Assembly: GCF_030244015.1 (NCBI RefSeq)
Contig: NZ_JASSYX010000004.1
Coordinates: 248,001 to 312,000, forward strand
Length of the DNA stretch: 64,000 nucleotides
Direction: 5' to 3'
Source of the DNA: Pedobacter ginsengisoli
GTDB lineage: Bacteria; Bacteroidota; Bacteroidia; Sphingobacteriales; Sphingobacteriaceae
The notes beneath the pieces are model-generated. The model saw only the letters and a list, made by a program, of their open reading frames with translations, was not told the DNA's origin and searched no databases. The position numbers were made by a program, and so were the translations under genes. Each line of letters starts with the position of its first letter. Positions within the stretch are counted from its first letter, which is position 1. Positions 1 through 8,541 of the stretch are shown here, piece by piece.

Positions 1-1822
1 TGGTTTCGTAAAAAAAATCTACCCCATAGGTCCTGGCGGCCTGCTTGAAGGCGGCGTATTGCTCATATTCGGCAGAGTTTCCGATTTTATTGCAGGTCAC
101 CACGGAGATGCTGGACTGCAGGATATCCAGGTAGTACTCGATCGGGTTGTGACTGGCCGTATTGTCTACAAACACACAGTTGGGCAGGTTCATGGACTTC
201 ATTTTCTTGATGAAATCCGGCAGGCTTGCTTTGATGTCCTGGCTTTCCAGTTCGGCTTCCCAACTGGCCAGGTCAATTCCATCGGGGCTCATCAACATTT
301 TACGCGTGTTGCTCACACCCATTACTTTGACCTGCAGGTCGTTGTTGTCGGCCAGAAAAGGCATTTGATCCTGCAGCTGACTAAACAGTGTTTTACCGAT
401 ATTGCCGGTGCCCAGGCAGAAGATGTGTAATGTTTTTTTCAGGTCTGCATAAAATGCATCGTGCACGGCGTTAACTGCCTTGGAAAGGTCTGTTTTGGAG
501 ATGATCACGGAGATGTTGTATTCGGAAGAACCTTGTGCGATGGCCCTAACATTGACACCATTACGGCCCAATGCACTGAACAGTTTGCCTGACATCCCCG
601 GGGTACGTTTCATGTTCTCGCCTACTATGGCCAATACGGACAGTCCGTTCTCTACTTCCGGATACTCCAGTTTCCGGGCCTGCAGCTCGAGCTCAAATTC
701 TTTATTGATCAGCGACAGCGCCTTTAGCGAATCGGAAGGTTTAACCGCGAAGGTGATGCTGTGCTCTGATGAGGATTGGGTGATCAGCACTACATTTACC
801 TGTTCGCGTGAAAGCATCGAAAATAAGCGGCCGCTAAATCCTGCTTTGCCGACCATTCCGCTACCGGAAAGGTTGAGTACACTGATCTCGTCTATGGAGG
901 AGATGCCTTTAATAGGTAATGTAGAAGGACTGATGCCATGTTTGATATAAGTGCCCGGAAAATCTACATGAAAAGTATTTTTGATGACGATAGGGATCTT
1001 CTTTAAAAATGCCGGGATCATGGTCGGCGGATAGATCACCTTTGCCCCAAAATAAGAAAGCTCCATTGCTTCTGTGTAGCTGAGCTCAGGCAATGAGAAT
1101 GCTTTTTTGACAATACGCGGATCAGCTGTAAGCATGCCGTCAACGTCTGTCCAGATCTGGATTTCTTCCGAGTTTAAAGCGGCGCCCCAAATGGCTGCCG
1201 TATAGTCACTCCCGCCTCGGCCCAGGGTAGTGACCCGGCCTTCATCATTGCTGGATACAAAACCGGTAACGAAAAGCAGCTTGTCCTTATTGTCTTCATA
1301 GAAGTCTCTGATCAGCATCTCGGTAAGGTTGGTGTTTACTTTGGCTTGCCCAAAGTTGTTGTCGGTCTTGATCAGCTGGGCGCCTTCGACATACAGGGCG
1401 TCCGGGAATTGCTGTTTGGCAATGTGACTGATCATCGCGGTCGAACAGCGTTCACCATAGCTCAGGATCAGGTCTTTGGTCTGGGGGCTCAGTTCCCGCA
1501 GGTTATAAACCGACTGGAGGATATCTTCCAGTTCGTTAAAATAAATTTTCAGTTTGGTAAGTACAGGGTTTTGGGCACCGGCTGGAAGCAGCGTACGGAT
1601 GACATGGAAATGCTTTTCTTCGACCTTTTTCAGCTGTTCGCTGTAATCCTGAAGGTTGCGGGCATGCTCTGCCATTTCCAGCAGGATATTGGTCACCCCG
1701 CCCATGGCTGACAAAACTACAATCGGGTTTTGCTGTTCCCTTTCAGATTTCAGTATTTCTATGAGTGTGCTTATGCTTTCAGCAGAACCAACAGATGTAC
1801 CTCCAAATTTTAAAATGTTCAT
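1..1822 (-). CDS. thrA: Bifunctional aspartate kinase / homoserine dehydrogenase I, 3' end outside window
   Basis: This gene encodes the first and third steps of the aspartate-to-threonine pathway in one cytoplasmic protein. About 607 residues are visible; the family is about 815-820 long, so the C-terminal part of the dehydrogenase lies outside the window. Residues 5-13 are the kinase signature KFGGTSVGS, and a TLGRGGSDYTA motif lies near residue 200. Two ACT-type regulatory regions follow at about 320-460. The nucleotide-binding loop GTGNIG of the dehydrogenase starts near residue 471. The ATG at 1820-1822 starts exactly at the kinase signature. A threonine-type leader peptide and terminator precede it, so attenuation by threonine/isoleucine supply is likely. 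thrB and thrC would be expected further downstream, but that is inference. Confidence 0.95.
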   Translation of the reverse strand, partial: MNILKFGGTSVGSAESISTLIEILKSEREQQNPIVVLSAMGGVTNILLEMAEHARNLQDYSEQLKKVEEKHFHVIRTLLPAGAQNPVLTKLKIYFNELEDILQSVYNLRELSPQTKDLILSYGERCSTAMISHIAKQQFPDALYVEGAQLIKTDNNFGQAKVNTNLTEMLIRDFYEDNKDKLLFVTGFVSSNDEGRVTTLGRGGSDYTAAIWGAALNSEEIQIWTDVDGMLTADPRIVKKAFSLPELSYTEAMELSYFGAKVIYPPTMIPAFLKKIPIVIKNTFHVDFPGTYIKHGISPSTLPIKGISSIDEISVLNLSGSGMVGKAGFSGRLFSMLSREQVNVVLITQSSSEHSITFAVKPSDSLKALSLINKEFELELQARKLEYPEVENGLSVLAIVGENMKRTPGMSGKLFSALGRNGVNVRAIAQGSSEYNISVIISKTDLSKAVNAVHDAFYADLKKTLHIFCLGTGNIGKTLFSQLQDQMPFLADNNDLQVKVMGVSNTRKMLMSPDGIDLASWEAELESQDIKASLPDFIKKMKSMNLPNCVFVDNTASHNPIEYYLDILQSSISVVTCNKIGNSAEYEQYAAFKQAARTYGVDFFYET

Positions 1823-1833
1823 AGTATGTGGTT

Positions 1834-1873
1834 AAAAAAAAAAGCACCTTCCTGGTTATAGGAAGGTGCTTTT
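1834..1873 (-). terminator. Attenuator terminator of the thr operon leader
   Basis: On the minus strand a 10-bp perfect stem (GCACCTTCCT with AGGAAGGTGC, plus flanking A/U pairs) with a 6-nt loop is followed by a run of ten T. It sits between the leader peptide and thrA. The 5' arm contains ACCTTCC, which is also complementary to GGAAGGT at the last codons of the leader peptide (1911-1917). Terminator and antiterminator pairings are therefore mutually exclusive. Confidence 0.88.
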
Positions 1874-1908
1874 CGTGGTTTTTATCTTTTTTCAGTTACC
1901 CCATTAGC

Positions 1909-1974
1909 TTACCTTCCCCGGTTTATACCGGTGGTTGTGGTAGTAATGGTTGTAATTGATGAGTTTATATACAT
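1909..1974 (-). CDS. thrL: Threonine operon leader peptide, 21 aa
   Basis: A 21-codon frame starts at the ATG at 1974 and ends at TAA. It has seven threonine codons (residues 8, 9 and 11-15) and four isoleucine codons (3, 7, 10, 17), ending G-I-N-R-G-R. It lies just upstream of an intrinsic terminator and thrA. This matches the enterobacterial ThrL design, in which ribosome stalling at Thr/Ile codons prevents terminator formation. The last two codons plus stop contain GGAAGGT, complementary to the terminator 5' arm. A ribosome reaching the stop would mask it and permit termination; a ribosome stalled in the Thr run would leave it free. The composition is direct observation; the mechanism is inferred from the known family. 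Confidence 0.85.
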   Translation of the reverse strand: MYINSSITTITTTTTGINRGR

Positions 1975-2004
1975 TGTATTTTATACACTAACTGTGCTGA
2001 GGGC

Positions 2005-2036
2005 CAAAGTAAAGCTATATTTTTTTAAATACCAAA
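2005..2036 (-). promoter_or_regulatory. Bacteroidetes-type promoter for thrL-thrA
   Basis: The minus strand shows TTTG (2033-2036), a 20-nt spacer and TTACTTTG (2005-2012). This is close to the Bacteroidetes pattern TTG-N19-21-TAnnTTTG, with one mismatch in the -7 box. It would place the transcript start about 25 nt before the leader-peptide ATG. Confidence 0.5.
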
Positions 2037-2108
2037 TTTATTTTGGCAGTATGCAGCGGCTGGCTGCTGCGCAATGACGAGAACTATTTCTTAACTTTAC
2101 TCCGTCAT

Positions 2109-3029
2109 ATGCAAGGATTAGTATTAAAATCAACAGGAAGCTGGTACCAGGTACGTACGGAAGATGGTTCCGATTACGATTGCAGGATCAAAGGCAAATT
2201 CAGGATCAAGGGGATTCAAACGACCAATCCGATTGCCGTGGGCGACCGGGTACAATTTGAGTTGGAGCCGAATTCTGATAAAGGAATAATTGATAAACTG
2301 GCGGAGCGGAAGAATTACATTATCCGGAAGTCCATTAATCTTTCCAAACAGGCCCAGATCATTGCGGCAAATATGGACCAGGCTTTTCTGGTGGTAACGC
2401 TCGCTTCTCCCAGGACTTCTTTAGGTTTTATAGACCGTTTTCTGGCTACTGCAGAGGCTTACAGCATCCCTGCTGTGCTGATTTTTAATAAACTTGACCT
2501 TTTTAATGAGGATGGTCTTGCGGTACTGGACGAATACAAAGCAATCTATGAAAACATAGACTATCCCTGTTATTCTGTTTCTGCTCTGGAAGGAACCAAT
2601 ATCCCGGTTATACAGACGCTGCTTAAGGATAAAGTAACCTTATTTTCAGGACATTCGGGTGTGGGCAAATCAAGTCTGATCAACGCATTATTGCCCGGAA
2701 GGGAAATTAAAACGGGAGAGATTTCGGAATCGAGCGACAAAGGCCAGCATACGACTACTTTTGCGGAAATGCACCTCTTGCCTTTTGGGGGTTATTTGAT
2801 AGATACACCCGGCATCCGGGAGCTGGGGGTTTTTGACATCAGGCCGGAGGAACTGGGACATTATTTTAGAGAAATGCGCAACCTGATGAACCAATGCAGG
2901 TTTAACAATTGCAGACATGTGAATGAGCCGGGCTGCGCAGTGATTAAAGCTGTAGAGGAGGGCGAAATAGAGCTGAGCAGGTATGAGAGTTATCTGAGCA
3001 TTTTTCACGGAAACGAGACCAGGGCCTAA
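2109..3029 (+). CDS. rsgA: Ribosome small-subunit-dependent GTPase A
   Basis: RsgA (YjeQ) is a circularly permuted GTPase that acts late in 30S maturation. The protein has an N-terminal OB-fold (about 1-75), then the G4 motif NKLD at 127-130, the P-loop GHSGVGKSS at 181-189 and G3 DTPG at 232-235, which is the permuted order. A C-terminal zinc knuckle has C263, C268, H270 and C276. The ATG at 2109 is chosen because the protein then begins MQGLVLKSTG, like the family. An upstream in-frame TTG would add 22 unrelated residues. It is the first gene of a tight run with dtd, the glycosyltransferase and the MazG-like gene. Confidence 0.96.
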   Translation: MQGLVLKSTGSWYQVRTEDGSDYDCRIKGKFRIKGIQTTNPIAVGDRVQFELEPNSDKGIIDKLAERKNYIIRKSINLSKQAQIIAANMDQAFLVVTLASPRTSLGFIDRFLATAEAYSIPAVLIFNKLDLFNEDGLAVLDEYKAIYENIDYPCYSVSALEGTNIPVIQTLLKDKVTLFSGHSGVGKSSLINALLPGREIKTGEISESSDKGQHTTTFAEMHLLPFGGYLIDTPGIRELGVFDIRPEELGHYFREMRNLMNQCRFNNCRHVNEPGCAVIKAVEEGEIELSRYESYLSIFHGNETRA

Positions 3030-3031
3030 AT

Positions 3032-3484
3032 ATGAGAGCAATCATACAGCGGGTGTCAGAAGCAAAATGTGTTGCAGACGGTGTGGTAACCGGTACAATT
3101 GGCACTGGGTTTTTGGTTTTGCTGGGAATTGAGGATGCGGATACCGCTGAAGATGTGGAATGGCTTGCCGGTAAAATTGTAAACATGCGGATTTTTGGTG
3201 ACGGGCATGGCCAGATGAATAAAGCGCTGGCTGATGTTGATGGTGATATACTGCTGATCAGCCAGTTTACGCTGTTTGCATCGACTAAGAAAGGCAACCG
3301 GCCGGGCTTTACGAGGGCCGCCAGACCGGAAAAAGCAATCCCTTTGTATGAAGCAATGATCAAACAGTTATATTTATTGCTAGGCAAAGAGATTCGAACC
3401 GGCATATTTGGTGCGGATATGAAGATCAGTTTGGTCAATGACGGCCCGGTTACGATTGCGATCGACACTAAAAATAAGGAATAA
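3032..3484 (+). CDS. dtd: D-aminoacyl-tRNA deacylase
   Basis: The enzyme hydrolyses D-amino acids from mischarged tRNA. The 150-residue length is typical. The family motif SQFTLFA begins at residue 77, and the second active-site motif appears as NDGPVT at 136-141 (the family usually has N-x-GPVT). It starts two bases after the rsgA stop, so the two are probably co-transcribed and translationally coupled. Confidence 0.96.
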   Translation: MRAIIQRVSEAKCVADGVVTGTIGTGFLVLLGIEDADTAEDVEWLAGKIVNMRIFGDGHGQMNKALADVDGDILLISQFTLFASTKKGNRPGFTRAARPEKAIPLYEAMIKQLYLLLGKEIRTGIFGADMKISLVNDGPVTIAIDTKNKE

Positions 3485-3499
3485 GCTAATTTACCTCTT

Positions 3500-5041
3500 A
3501 TGCAGGTTCAAAAATCAATACCAGAATATTATGTCCTGGCAGCTTTTGTAATACTGAAACTCTTTTTGCACTGTTCTTTGGTTAGTCCGGCTTATGAGTT
3601 GCACCGTGACGAATTTTTGCACCTTGATCAGGCAGGCCATTTGGCCCTTGGCTTTCAATCTGTCCCACCTGTCACTTCCGTTTTTGCGCTGATCATTAAG
3701 TTATTGGGTGGCAGCATGTTTGTAATCCGCACGGTTAGCGCTGCGATCGGGGCAGGCACCATTATTTTTTCCTGGCTGATTGTAAAGGAACTGAAGGGTG
3801 ATCTGTATGCAAAAGTGCTATGTGCCATAGGGCTCTTTTGCTGCGCCATCGCAAGGCTGGATCTGCTGTTCCAGCCCAATGCTTTCGATATATTCAGCTG
3901 GACTATGACTTATTATTTTCTATTAAGATATGTCAATACGAGGAGGCCCGGATTCCTCTATTATACCGCAGCGGCAATCGCTCTTGGCTTTTTAAACAAA
4001 TACAGCATCGCGTTCCTGGTGCTGGGTCTTGGTGCAGCACTAGGCGTATCACGCCAACGGTCTATTTACAGGCAGAAGCATTTTTATATGTCGGTTGCTC
4101 TGGCCTTTGTCCTGGTTTTGCCAAACCTCATCTGGCAGTACCAGCATCAGTTCCCGGTCATCCGCCATATGAAGGAACTGAGCAGAACCCAGCTGGACAA
4201 TATAAACCGTTTTGATTTTCTCAAGGAACAGTTGTTGTATTACATTGGTGTTCTGCCGGTTTTATTCGCTGCGGCCCTGGCCTTCTTTCTCTACAGGCCA
4301 TTTAGAAATGCAAGGTGGATTGGATGGAGTTATTTGTTTGCCCTTGCTCTTTTTACAGCATTTAGGGGCAAAGCTTATTATGCAGCAGGGCTTTATCCGG
4401 TCTTACTGGCTTGCGGATCTGTTTACATTGCTGCAATATTGAAAGACGGATTTTTAAGATATTTGAAGATCATTCCTCCGGCTGCTGCGATAGGGACATT
4501 TGTCATCGTATTGCCCTTCGCCTACCCGGTACTTGAACCCAGTGAAATTATCGCCAGGCATGAAAAATTTGAAAAAATCGGAATGCTTCGCTGGGAAGAC
4601 GGAATGAACCATCATTTGCCACAGGACTTTGCAGATATGCTGGGCTGGAAAGAACTGGCCGGAATTGTTGATGAGGCTTATGCAAAGTTGCCTGATAAAG
4701 AAAATGTGATGGTTCTTTGCGACAACTATGGACAGGCAGGGGCCATTAATTATTATTCCAGGTTTAAACACATCAATGCGGTTGCATTTTCTGCGGATTA
4801 TATGACATGGATGAAGCTTGACAAACCCGTGAAACATGTTGTACTGGTGGTAGATACCGGCGATGATGATCCTGACCGAAAGGAGGAAAGGCCTTTATTT
4901 GAACGGGTAGATCAGATCGGTTATATTCACAATAAAATGGCCAGGGAATACGGTACAAAAGTCTATTTACTGGAAAATGCAAAGGTTGATATCAACAAAA
5001 GACTGAAATCAGAATTAAAAGAAAAACAACATGACGATTAA
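3500..5041 (+). CDS. GT-C (family 39-like) membrane glycosyltransferase
   Basis: A 513-residue integral membrane protein with about ten hydrophobic segments in the first 350 residues, then a soluble C-terminal region of about 150. The first extracytoplasmic loop has the acidic pair D37-E38 in HRDEFLHLDQ, the expected catalytic position of the ArnT/PMT-like GT-C fold using lipid-linked sugar donors. The acceptor cannot be read from sequence. It begins 15 nt after dtd and overlaps the MazG-like gene by 11 nt, suggesting one operon. It could modify a lipid or a protein; the family assignment is firmer than the substrate. Confidence 0.8.
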   Translation: MQVQKSIPEYYVLAAFVILKLFLHCSLVSPAYELHRDEFLHLDQAGHLALGFQSVPPVTSVFALIIKLLGGSMFVIRTVSAAIGAGTIIFSWLIVKELKGDLYAKVLCAIGLFCCAIARLDLLFQPNAFDIFSWTMTYYFLLRYVNTRRPGFLYYTAAAIALGFLNKYSIAFLVLGLGAALGVSRQRSIYRQKHFYMSVALAFVLVLPNLIWQYQHQFPVIRHMKELSRTQLDNINRFDFLKEQLLYYIGVLPVLFAAALAFFLYRPFRNARWIGWSYLFALALFTAFRGKAYYAAGLYPVLLACGSVYIAAILKDGFLRYLKIIPPAAAIGTFVIVLPFAYPVLEPSEIIARHEKFEKIGMLRWEDGMNHHLPQDFADMLGWKELAGIVDEAYAKLPDKENVMVLCDNYGQAGAINYYSRFKHINAVAFSADYMTWMKLDKPVKHVVLVVDTGDDDPDRKEERPLFERVDQIGYIHNKMAREYGTKVYLLENAKVDINKRLKSELKEKQHDD

Positions 5042-5357
5042 AGAAGCTCAGGACACAGTAGACCAATGGATCAATACCACTGGGATCAGGTATTTTAATG
5101 AGCTCACCAACACTGCCATTTTAATGGAGGAGGTTGGTGAGGTTGCACGGATCATGTCCAGAAAATACGGCGAACAGTCTTTTAAGAAAAGTGATGAAGC
5201 TGTGGACCTGGGTGATGAAATGGCGGATGTGCTCTTTGTGCTGATCTGTCTGGCCAACCAGACTGGTATTGACCTTACAGAAGCGCTGGAAAAAAATATG
5301 GTCAAAAAGAATATCCGCGATGCGGACAGGCACAGGAATAACGAAAAGCTGAAATAA
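5031..5357 (+). CDS. MazG-like nucleotide pyrophosphohydrolase
   Basis: This 108-residue protein has the all-alpha NTP pyrophosphatase metal-binding pattern: EEVGE at 33-37 and DEMAD at 62-66. Such enzymes hydrolyse (d)NTPs to monophosphates, often as house-cleaning. The length matches short single-domain MazG relatives rather than full MazG (about 260 residues). Its ATG lies 11 nt inside the end of the glycosyltransferase gene, so coupling is likely. A strong terminator follows immediately. Confidence 0.88.
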   Translation: MTIKEAQDTVDQWINTTGIRYFNELTNTAILMEEVGEVARIMSRKYGEQSFKKSDEAVDLGDEMADVLFVLICLANQTGIDLTEALEKNMVKKNIRDADRHRNNEKLK

Positions 5358-5392
5358 AAAAAGCGGGGAAATTATCTTACCCCGCTTTTTTT
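5356..5392. terminator. Bidirectional intrinsic terminator
   Basis: A GC-rich stem GCGGGG/CCCCGC (5363-5368 with 5380-5385) is extended by seven A on the left and seven T on the right, with an 11-nt loop. It serves the plus-strand MazG-like gene and the converging HIT gene. Confidence 0.92.
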
Positions 5393-5409
5393 GACTGGTC
5401 TGTTGCCAG

Positions 5410-5811
5410 TTAGCCGGATGCAAGTGCAGTCTTAATCTTTGCGGCGGCATCCTGCAATTCTTCCTGGGTTGGCTGAAGTTTCGGCCGGCTAAAATTCATA
5501 TCACTCACATTGTTCATCGGAATCAGGTGAATGTGTACATGCGGAACTTCCAGTCCGATAACCGCAACGCCAACTTTCTTACATGGGAATGCCTCTTTCA
5601 ATCCTGTTGCTACTATTTTTGCAAACAAGGTCAGTCCAAAATAGCTTTCTTCGTCCATATCAAAGATGTAATCGATCTCCTTTTTGGGAATGACAAGTAC
5701 ATGTCCCATTACCAATGGACTCACGTCCAGAAAGGCAAGGTAATCTGCCGTTTCTGCGACTACGTGCGCGGGAATCTCCCCGTTTACAATCTTTGAAAAA
5801 ATGCTGGCCAT
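5410..5811 (-). CDS. HIT family nucleotide-binding hydrolase
   Basis: A 133-residue histidine-triad protein with the motif HVHIHL: H91, H93 and H95. The protein is of the HinT/Fhit type, hydrolysing nucleoside phosphoramidates or dinucleotides; the physiological substrate is uncertain. It lies 9 nt downstream of greA on the same strand, an arrangement that suggests co-transcription from the greA promoter. Confidence 0.92.
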   Translation of the reverse strand: MASIFSKIVNGEIPAHVVAETADYLAFLDVSPLVMGHVLVIPKKEIDYIFDMDEESYFGLTLFAKIVATGLKEAFPCKKVGVAVIGLEVPHVHIHLIPMNNVSDMNFSRPKLQPTQEELQDAAAKIKTALASG

Positions 5812-5820
5812 GGTTCTGTA

Positions 5821-6294
5821 TTATCTGCTGATTTCCAATATTTCAAATTCGATCTTGCCTGCAGGAACCTGGATTTCAGTTTTGTCTCCAACAGATTTAC
5901 CGAGTAAACCCTGTGCTATCGGTGATTTTACCGAGATCTTACCTGTTTTAAGGTCTGCTTCTGATTCTGCAACCAGCTGATAAGACATGGTAGAACCGTT
6001 TTTCACGTTCTTGATCTTTACTATAGAAAGTGCCAGTACCTTGGTCAGATCCAGTTTTGACTCATCGATCAGCCGGGCTGTAGAAAGTGTATTTTCCAGC
6101 TTGGAGATTTTAGCTTCATGCAAGCCCTGAGCCTCCTTAGCGGCATCGTATTCTGCGTTCTCTGAAAGGTCTCCTTTATCTCTGGCTTCAGCTATTGCTT
6201 TCGATATTTGCTGTCTGCCTGTAGTTTTTAAATACTGTAGTTCTTCCTTCAGCTTCTCTAAACCATCTTGGGTATAATATGTTACCTCTGTCAT
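5821..6294 (-). CDS. greA: Transcription elongation factor GreA
   Basis: GreA rescues backtracked RNA polymerase by stimulating transcript cleavage. The protein is 157 residues, the usual length. It has an N-terminal antiparallel coiled coil (about 1-75) with DLSENAEYDAAKEAQ, which carries the acidic tip, and a C-terminal FKBP-like domain with SPIAQGLLGKSVGD. The ATG at 6294 matches the family start. A Bacteroidetes promoter and a terminator hairpin lie in its leader, suggesting premature termination control. Confidence 0.97.
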   Translation of the reverse strand: MTEVTYYTQDGLEKLKEELQYLKTTGRQQISKAIAEARDKGDLSENAEYDAAKEAQGLHEAKISKLENTLSTARLIDESKLDLTKVLALSIVKIKNVKNGSTMSYQLVAESEADLKTGKISVKSPIAQGLLGKSVGDKTEIQVPAGKIEFEILEISR

Positions 6295-6320
6295 AGCTCG
6301 TTTATTTCGTTAGTTACTCT

Positions 6321-6367
6321 AAAAAACAAACAAGACTACATCGGCTTTAACCTACATAGTCTTGTTT
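6321..6367 (-). terminator. Intrinsic terminator in the greA leader (putative attenuator)
   Basis: On the minus strand an 11-bp perfect stem, AAACAAGACTA (6367-6357) with TAGTCTTGTTT (6338-6328), has an 18-nt loop and is followed by G and six T. It lies between the predicted greA promoter and the greA ATG, ending about 27 nt before the start codon. No gene upstream on this strand could use it as its own terminator. Confidence 0.72.
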
Positions 6368-6377
6368 TCATTAAAAA

Positions 6378-6409
6378 CGAAGATAATTGGGTAATATCAT
6401 AAAAGCAAA
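6378..6409 (-). promoter_or_regulatory. Putative greA promoter
   Basis: The minus strand has TTTG (6406-6409), a 20-nt spacer and TATCTTCG (6378-6385), one mismatch from TAnnTTTG. The start would be near 6371, upstream of the leader hairpin. Confidence 0.5.
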
Positions 6410-6483
6410 TATTTGTAACGAAAATGATGAAGTAAACACAAAAATAGCTTCTATTTTAGCGTTGTATTACAAACCCGCTTATT

Positions 6484-8370
6484 ATGCAATTGAATTTTTT
6501 AAGATTAACTGTCCTTTTCCTGTTCGTTTCTTTGGGCGCGGCAGCCCAGGATCTGTATATGCCCAGAAATATAAAAAATGCTTATGCTAACGGCACCAGG
6601 GCATTTGACGGAAAGCCTGGTAAAAATTACTGGCAGAATCATGGTAAATACAACATTGCTTTTACGGTCGATGCTGAAACTAAAACGGTAAACGGAAATG
6701 AAAATATCATTTATACAAACAACAGTAAAGACACGCTAAAAACAGTAGCCATCCGGTTTGTAAATAACATCCATAAGCCTGAGGCGCCGAGATCGGGCCA
6801 GGTGGATGCTGATTTCCTCAGCGCCGGTTTAAAGATCAGTTCGTTTAAAGTTAATGGTGCGGTCATTGAAGTCAGCAGTTTGGGCTGGGGCACTGTGGCG
6901 GATGTAAAACTCGGAACGCCTTTGCTCCCGGGCGCAAAGGCCGCATTTGACATAGAATGGAGCTACCCCCTATCTAAGCAGAGTGGAAGAGAAGGTCAGA
7001 TAGATCCTACTACCTTTTTTGCGGCCTATGCCTATCCAAGGATCTCCGTATACGATGATTACAATGGCTGGGATAGAATTCCGCATACGGACAGGACAGA
7101 GTTTTACAATGACTTTAACGATTATAAGGTTTCTGTAAAAGCGCCGAAAAACTATGTGGTATGGGCTACCGGTGATCTGTTAAATGCAGATGAAGTCCTG
7201 GAGACTAAAATTGCCGACCGCTACAAAAGATCGCTGGTCTCTGATCAGGTGATGCACATTGCGACTGCTGAGGAGATGAAAACGGGAGCTGTTACTAAAC
7301 AAAATGCCTGGAACACCTGGAGATTTGAAGCCAGTCACATCACGGATTTCACTTTTTCATTGAGCAGCAGCTATGTCTGGGATGCGGCAAGTGTGGTGGT
7401 GGATAAAAAAACGGGGAGAAGAAGCAGTGTCCAGGCAGGTTATGCTGCTACTGCAAAAGATTTTGCACATGCGGTGGAGTGGGGCCAACTGGCTTTATCC
7501 TGGTTTTCCGGCAACTGGCCGGGTGTGCCCTATCCATTTTCTAAGATGACTGCCTTCCAGGGATTTGCCGATATGGAATATCCGATGATGGTGAATGATT
7601 CGAGTACTCCTGACCTGGAGTTTTCCCAGTTCGTCTTAAACCATGAAATAGCGCATACTTATTTTCCTTTTTATATGGGCACCAATGAGACCAGGTATGC
7701 TTTTATGGATGAGGGCTGGGCGACAACGCTTGAATATTTAATCGGGATTGATCAGCTTGGCAAAGAAAAGGCAGCTGAAAATTATAAGAATTTCCGGGTA
7801 AGCAGGTGGATCCGGGATGCCTCAACTGAACAGGATCAGCCGATCATTGCGATGTCTACCCAGGTATCGGGACCGGGGTATGGCAACAATGCGTATGGAA
7901 AGCCGTCTCTGGCGTATTTAGCCTTGAAGGATATGCTGGGCAATGATGTGTTTGGGAAGGCACTTCGTGTATACATGGATCGCTGGAACGGGAAACATCC
8001 GATTCCCTGGGATTTCTTTTTTTCTATAAATGAGGGTGCTGCGCAGAATTTGAACTGGTTCTGGAACAACTGGTTCTTCAGCAATAATTATATCGATCTG
8101 GCGATTGAGAAGGTAACGGTAAAAGGGAATAATTATACGGTTGCAGTAAAGAATATTGGTGGTTTTGCGGTGCCTTTTGATGTAAAGGTGGTGTATAGTG
8201 ATGGGAAGGAACAGGTGACACACATTTCTCCGGTCATCTGGAAAAGCGGTCAAAAGCAGGTTGCGGTTGAAGTAAAAGCCAGCCAGGTTGTTAAATCTAT
8301 TGTACTGGACGGAGGGATTTTTATGGATGCATCTCCGGTTGATAATGATTGGAAAATAGCCGGGAAATAA
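6484..8370 (+). CDS. Secreted M1 family aminopeptidase-like metallopeptidase
   Basis: A 628-residue zinc peptidase of the gluzincin type. Residues 1-21 form a signal peptide ending GAAAQ. The zinc site is HEIAH at 387-391, with the third ligand E410 in DEGWATTLE, spaced by 18 residues as in M1 enzymes. A short beta domain ends the protein. The usual M1 GxMEN exopeptidase motif appears only in altered form (GFADMEYPMM just before the zinc site), so cleavage specificity may differ from classic aminopeptidases. The gene stands alone, followed by a structured repeat that could terminate it. Confidence 0.88.
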   Translation: MQLNFLRLTVLFLFVSLGAAAQDLYMPRNIKNAYANGTRAFDGKPGKNYWQNHGKYNIAFTVDAETKTVNGNENIIYTNNSKDTLKTVAIRFVNNIHKPEAPRSGQVDADFLSAGLKISSFKVNGAVIEVSSLGWGTVADVKLGTPLLPGAKAAFDIEWSYPLSKQSGREGQIDPTTFFAAYAYPRISVYDDYNGWDRIPHTDRTEFYNDFNDYKVSVKAPKNYVVWATGDLLNADEVLETKIADRYKRSLVSDQVMHIATAEEMKTGAVTKQNAWNTWRFEASHITDFTFSLSSSYVWDAASVVVDKKTGRRSSVQAGYAATAKDFAHAVEWGQLALSWFSGNWPGVPYPFSKMTAFQGFADMEYPMMVNDSSTPDLEFSQFVLNHEIAHTYFPFYMGTNETRYAFMDEGWATTLEYLIGIDQLGKEKAAENYKNFRVSRWIRDASTEQDQPIIAMSTQVSGPGYGNNAYGKPSLAYLALKDMLGNDVFGKALRVYMDRWNGKHPIPWDFFFSINEGAAQNLNWFWNNWFFSNNYIDLAIEKVTVKGNNYTVAVKNIGGFAVPFDVKVVYSDGKEQVTHISPVIWKSGQKQVAVEVKASQVVKSIVLDGGIFMDASPVDNDWKIAGK

Positions 8371-8396
8371 AATGATTGCATTGACTGACTGGAAAT

Positions 8397-8476
8397 AAAA
8401 ATTATATATTGTTCTCCTCCTCGCTGAATTTCGGAAGGGAAATTCAGCACATGTCGTCTCACAACATATAATTTTT
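8397..8476 (+). repeat. Two-tier hairpin repeat, copy A
   Basis: The outer stem pairs AAAAATTATATATTGT (8397-8412) with 8461-8476, 15 of 16 positions. The inner stem is a perfect 10 bp (8423-8432 with 8439-8448) with loop GGAAGG. The right internal loop contains ACATGTC. It ends in TTTTT and follows the M1 peptidase stop by 26 nt, so it could act as its terminator. About 37 of 47 core positions match copy C read in reverse. Confidence 0.75.
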
Positions 8477-8481
8477 CCTGG

Positions 8482-8536
8482 CGCAGAAGTATGGCGTATA
8501 ATGTAAGCGCTTTTATATAGCCGTCACGCTTCTGCG
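8482..8536. repeat. Central hairpin B between the inverted repeats
   Basis: CGCAGAAG (8482-8489) pairs perfectly with CTTCTGCG (8529-8536). Inside, GGC and TATAA on the left can pair with TTATA and GCC on the right, and the centre holds the palindrome AAGCGCTT. The sequence is not clearly related to copies A and C. Confidence 0.6.
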
Positions 8537-8541
8537 ATTAG

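Noticed and set aside
3388..3402. GATTCGAACC, resembling a tRNA T-loop, inside dtd
   Set aside because: No acceptor or anticodon stem surrounds it and it is explained by coding sequence. No tRNA gene was found in the window.
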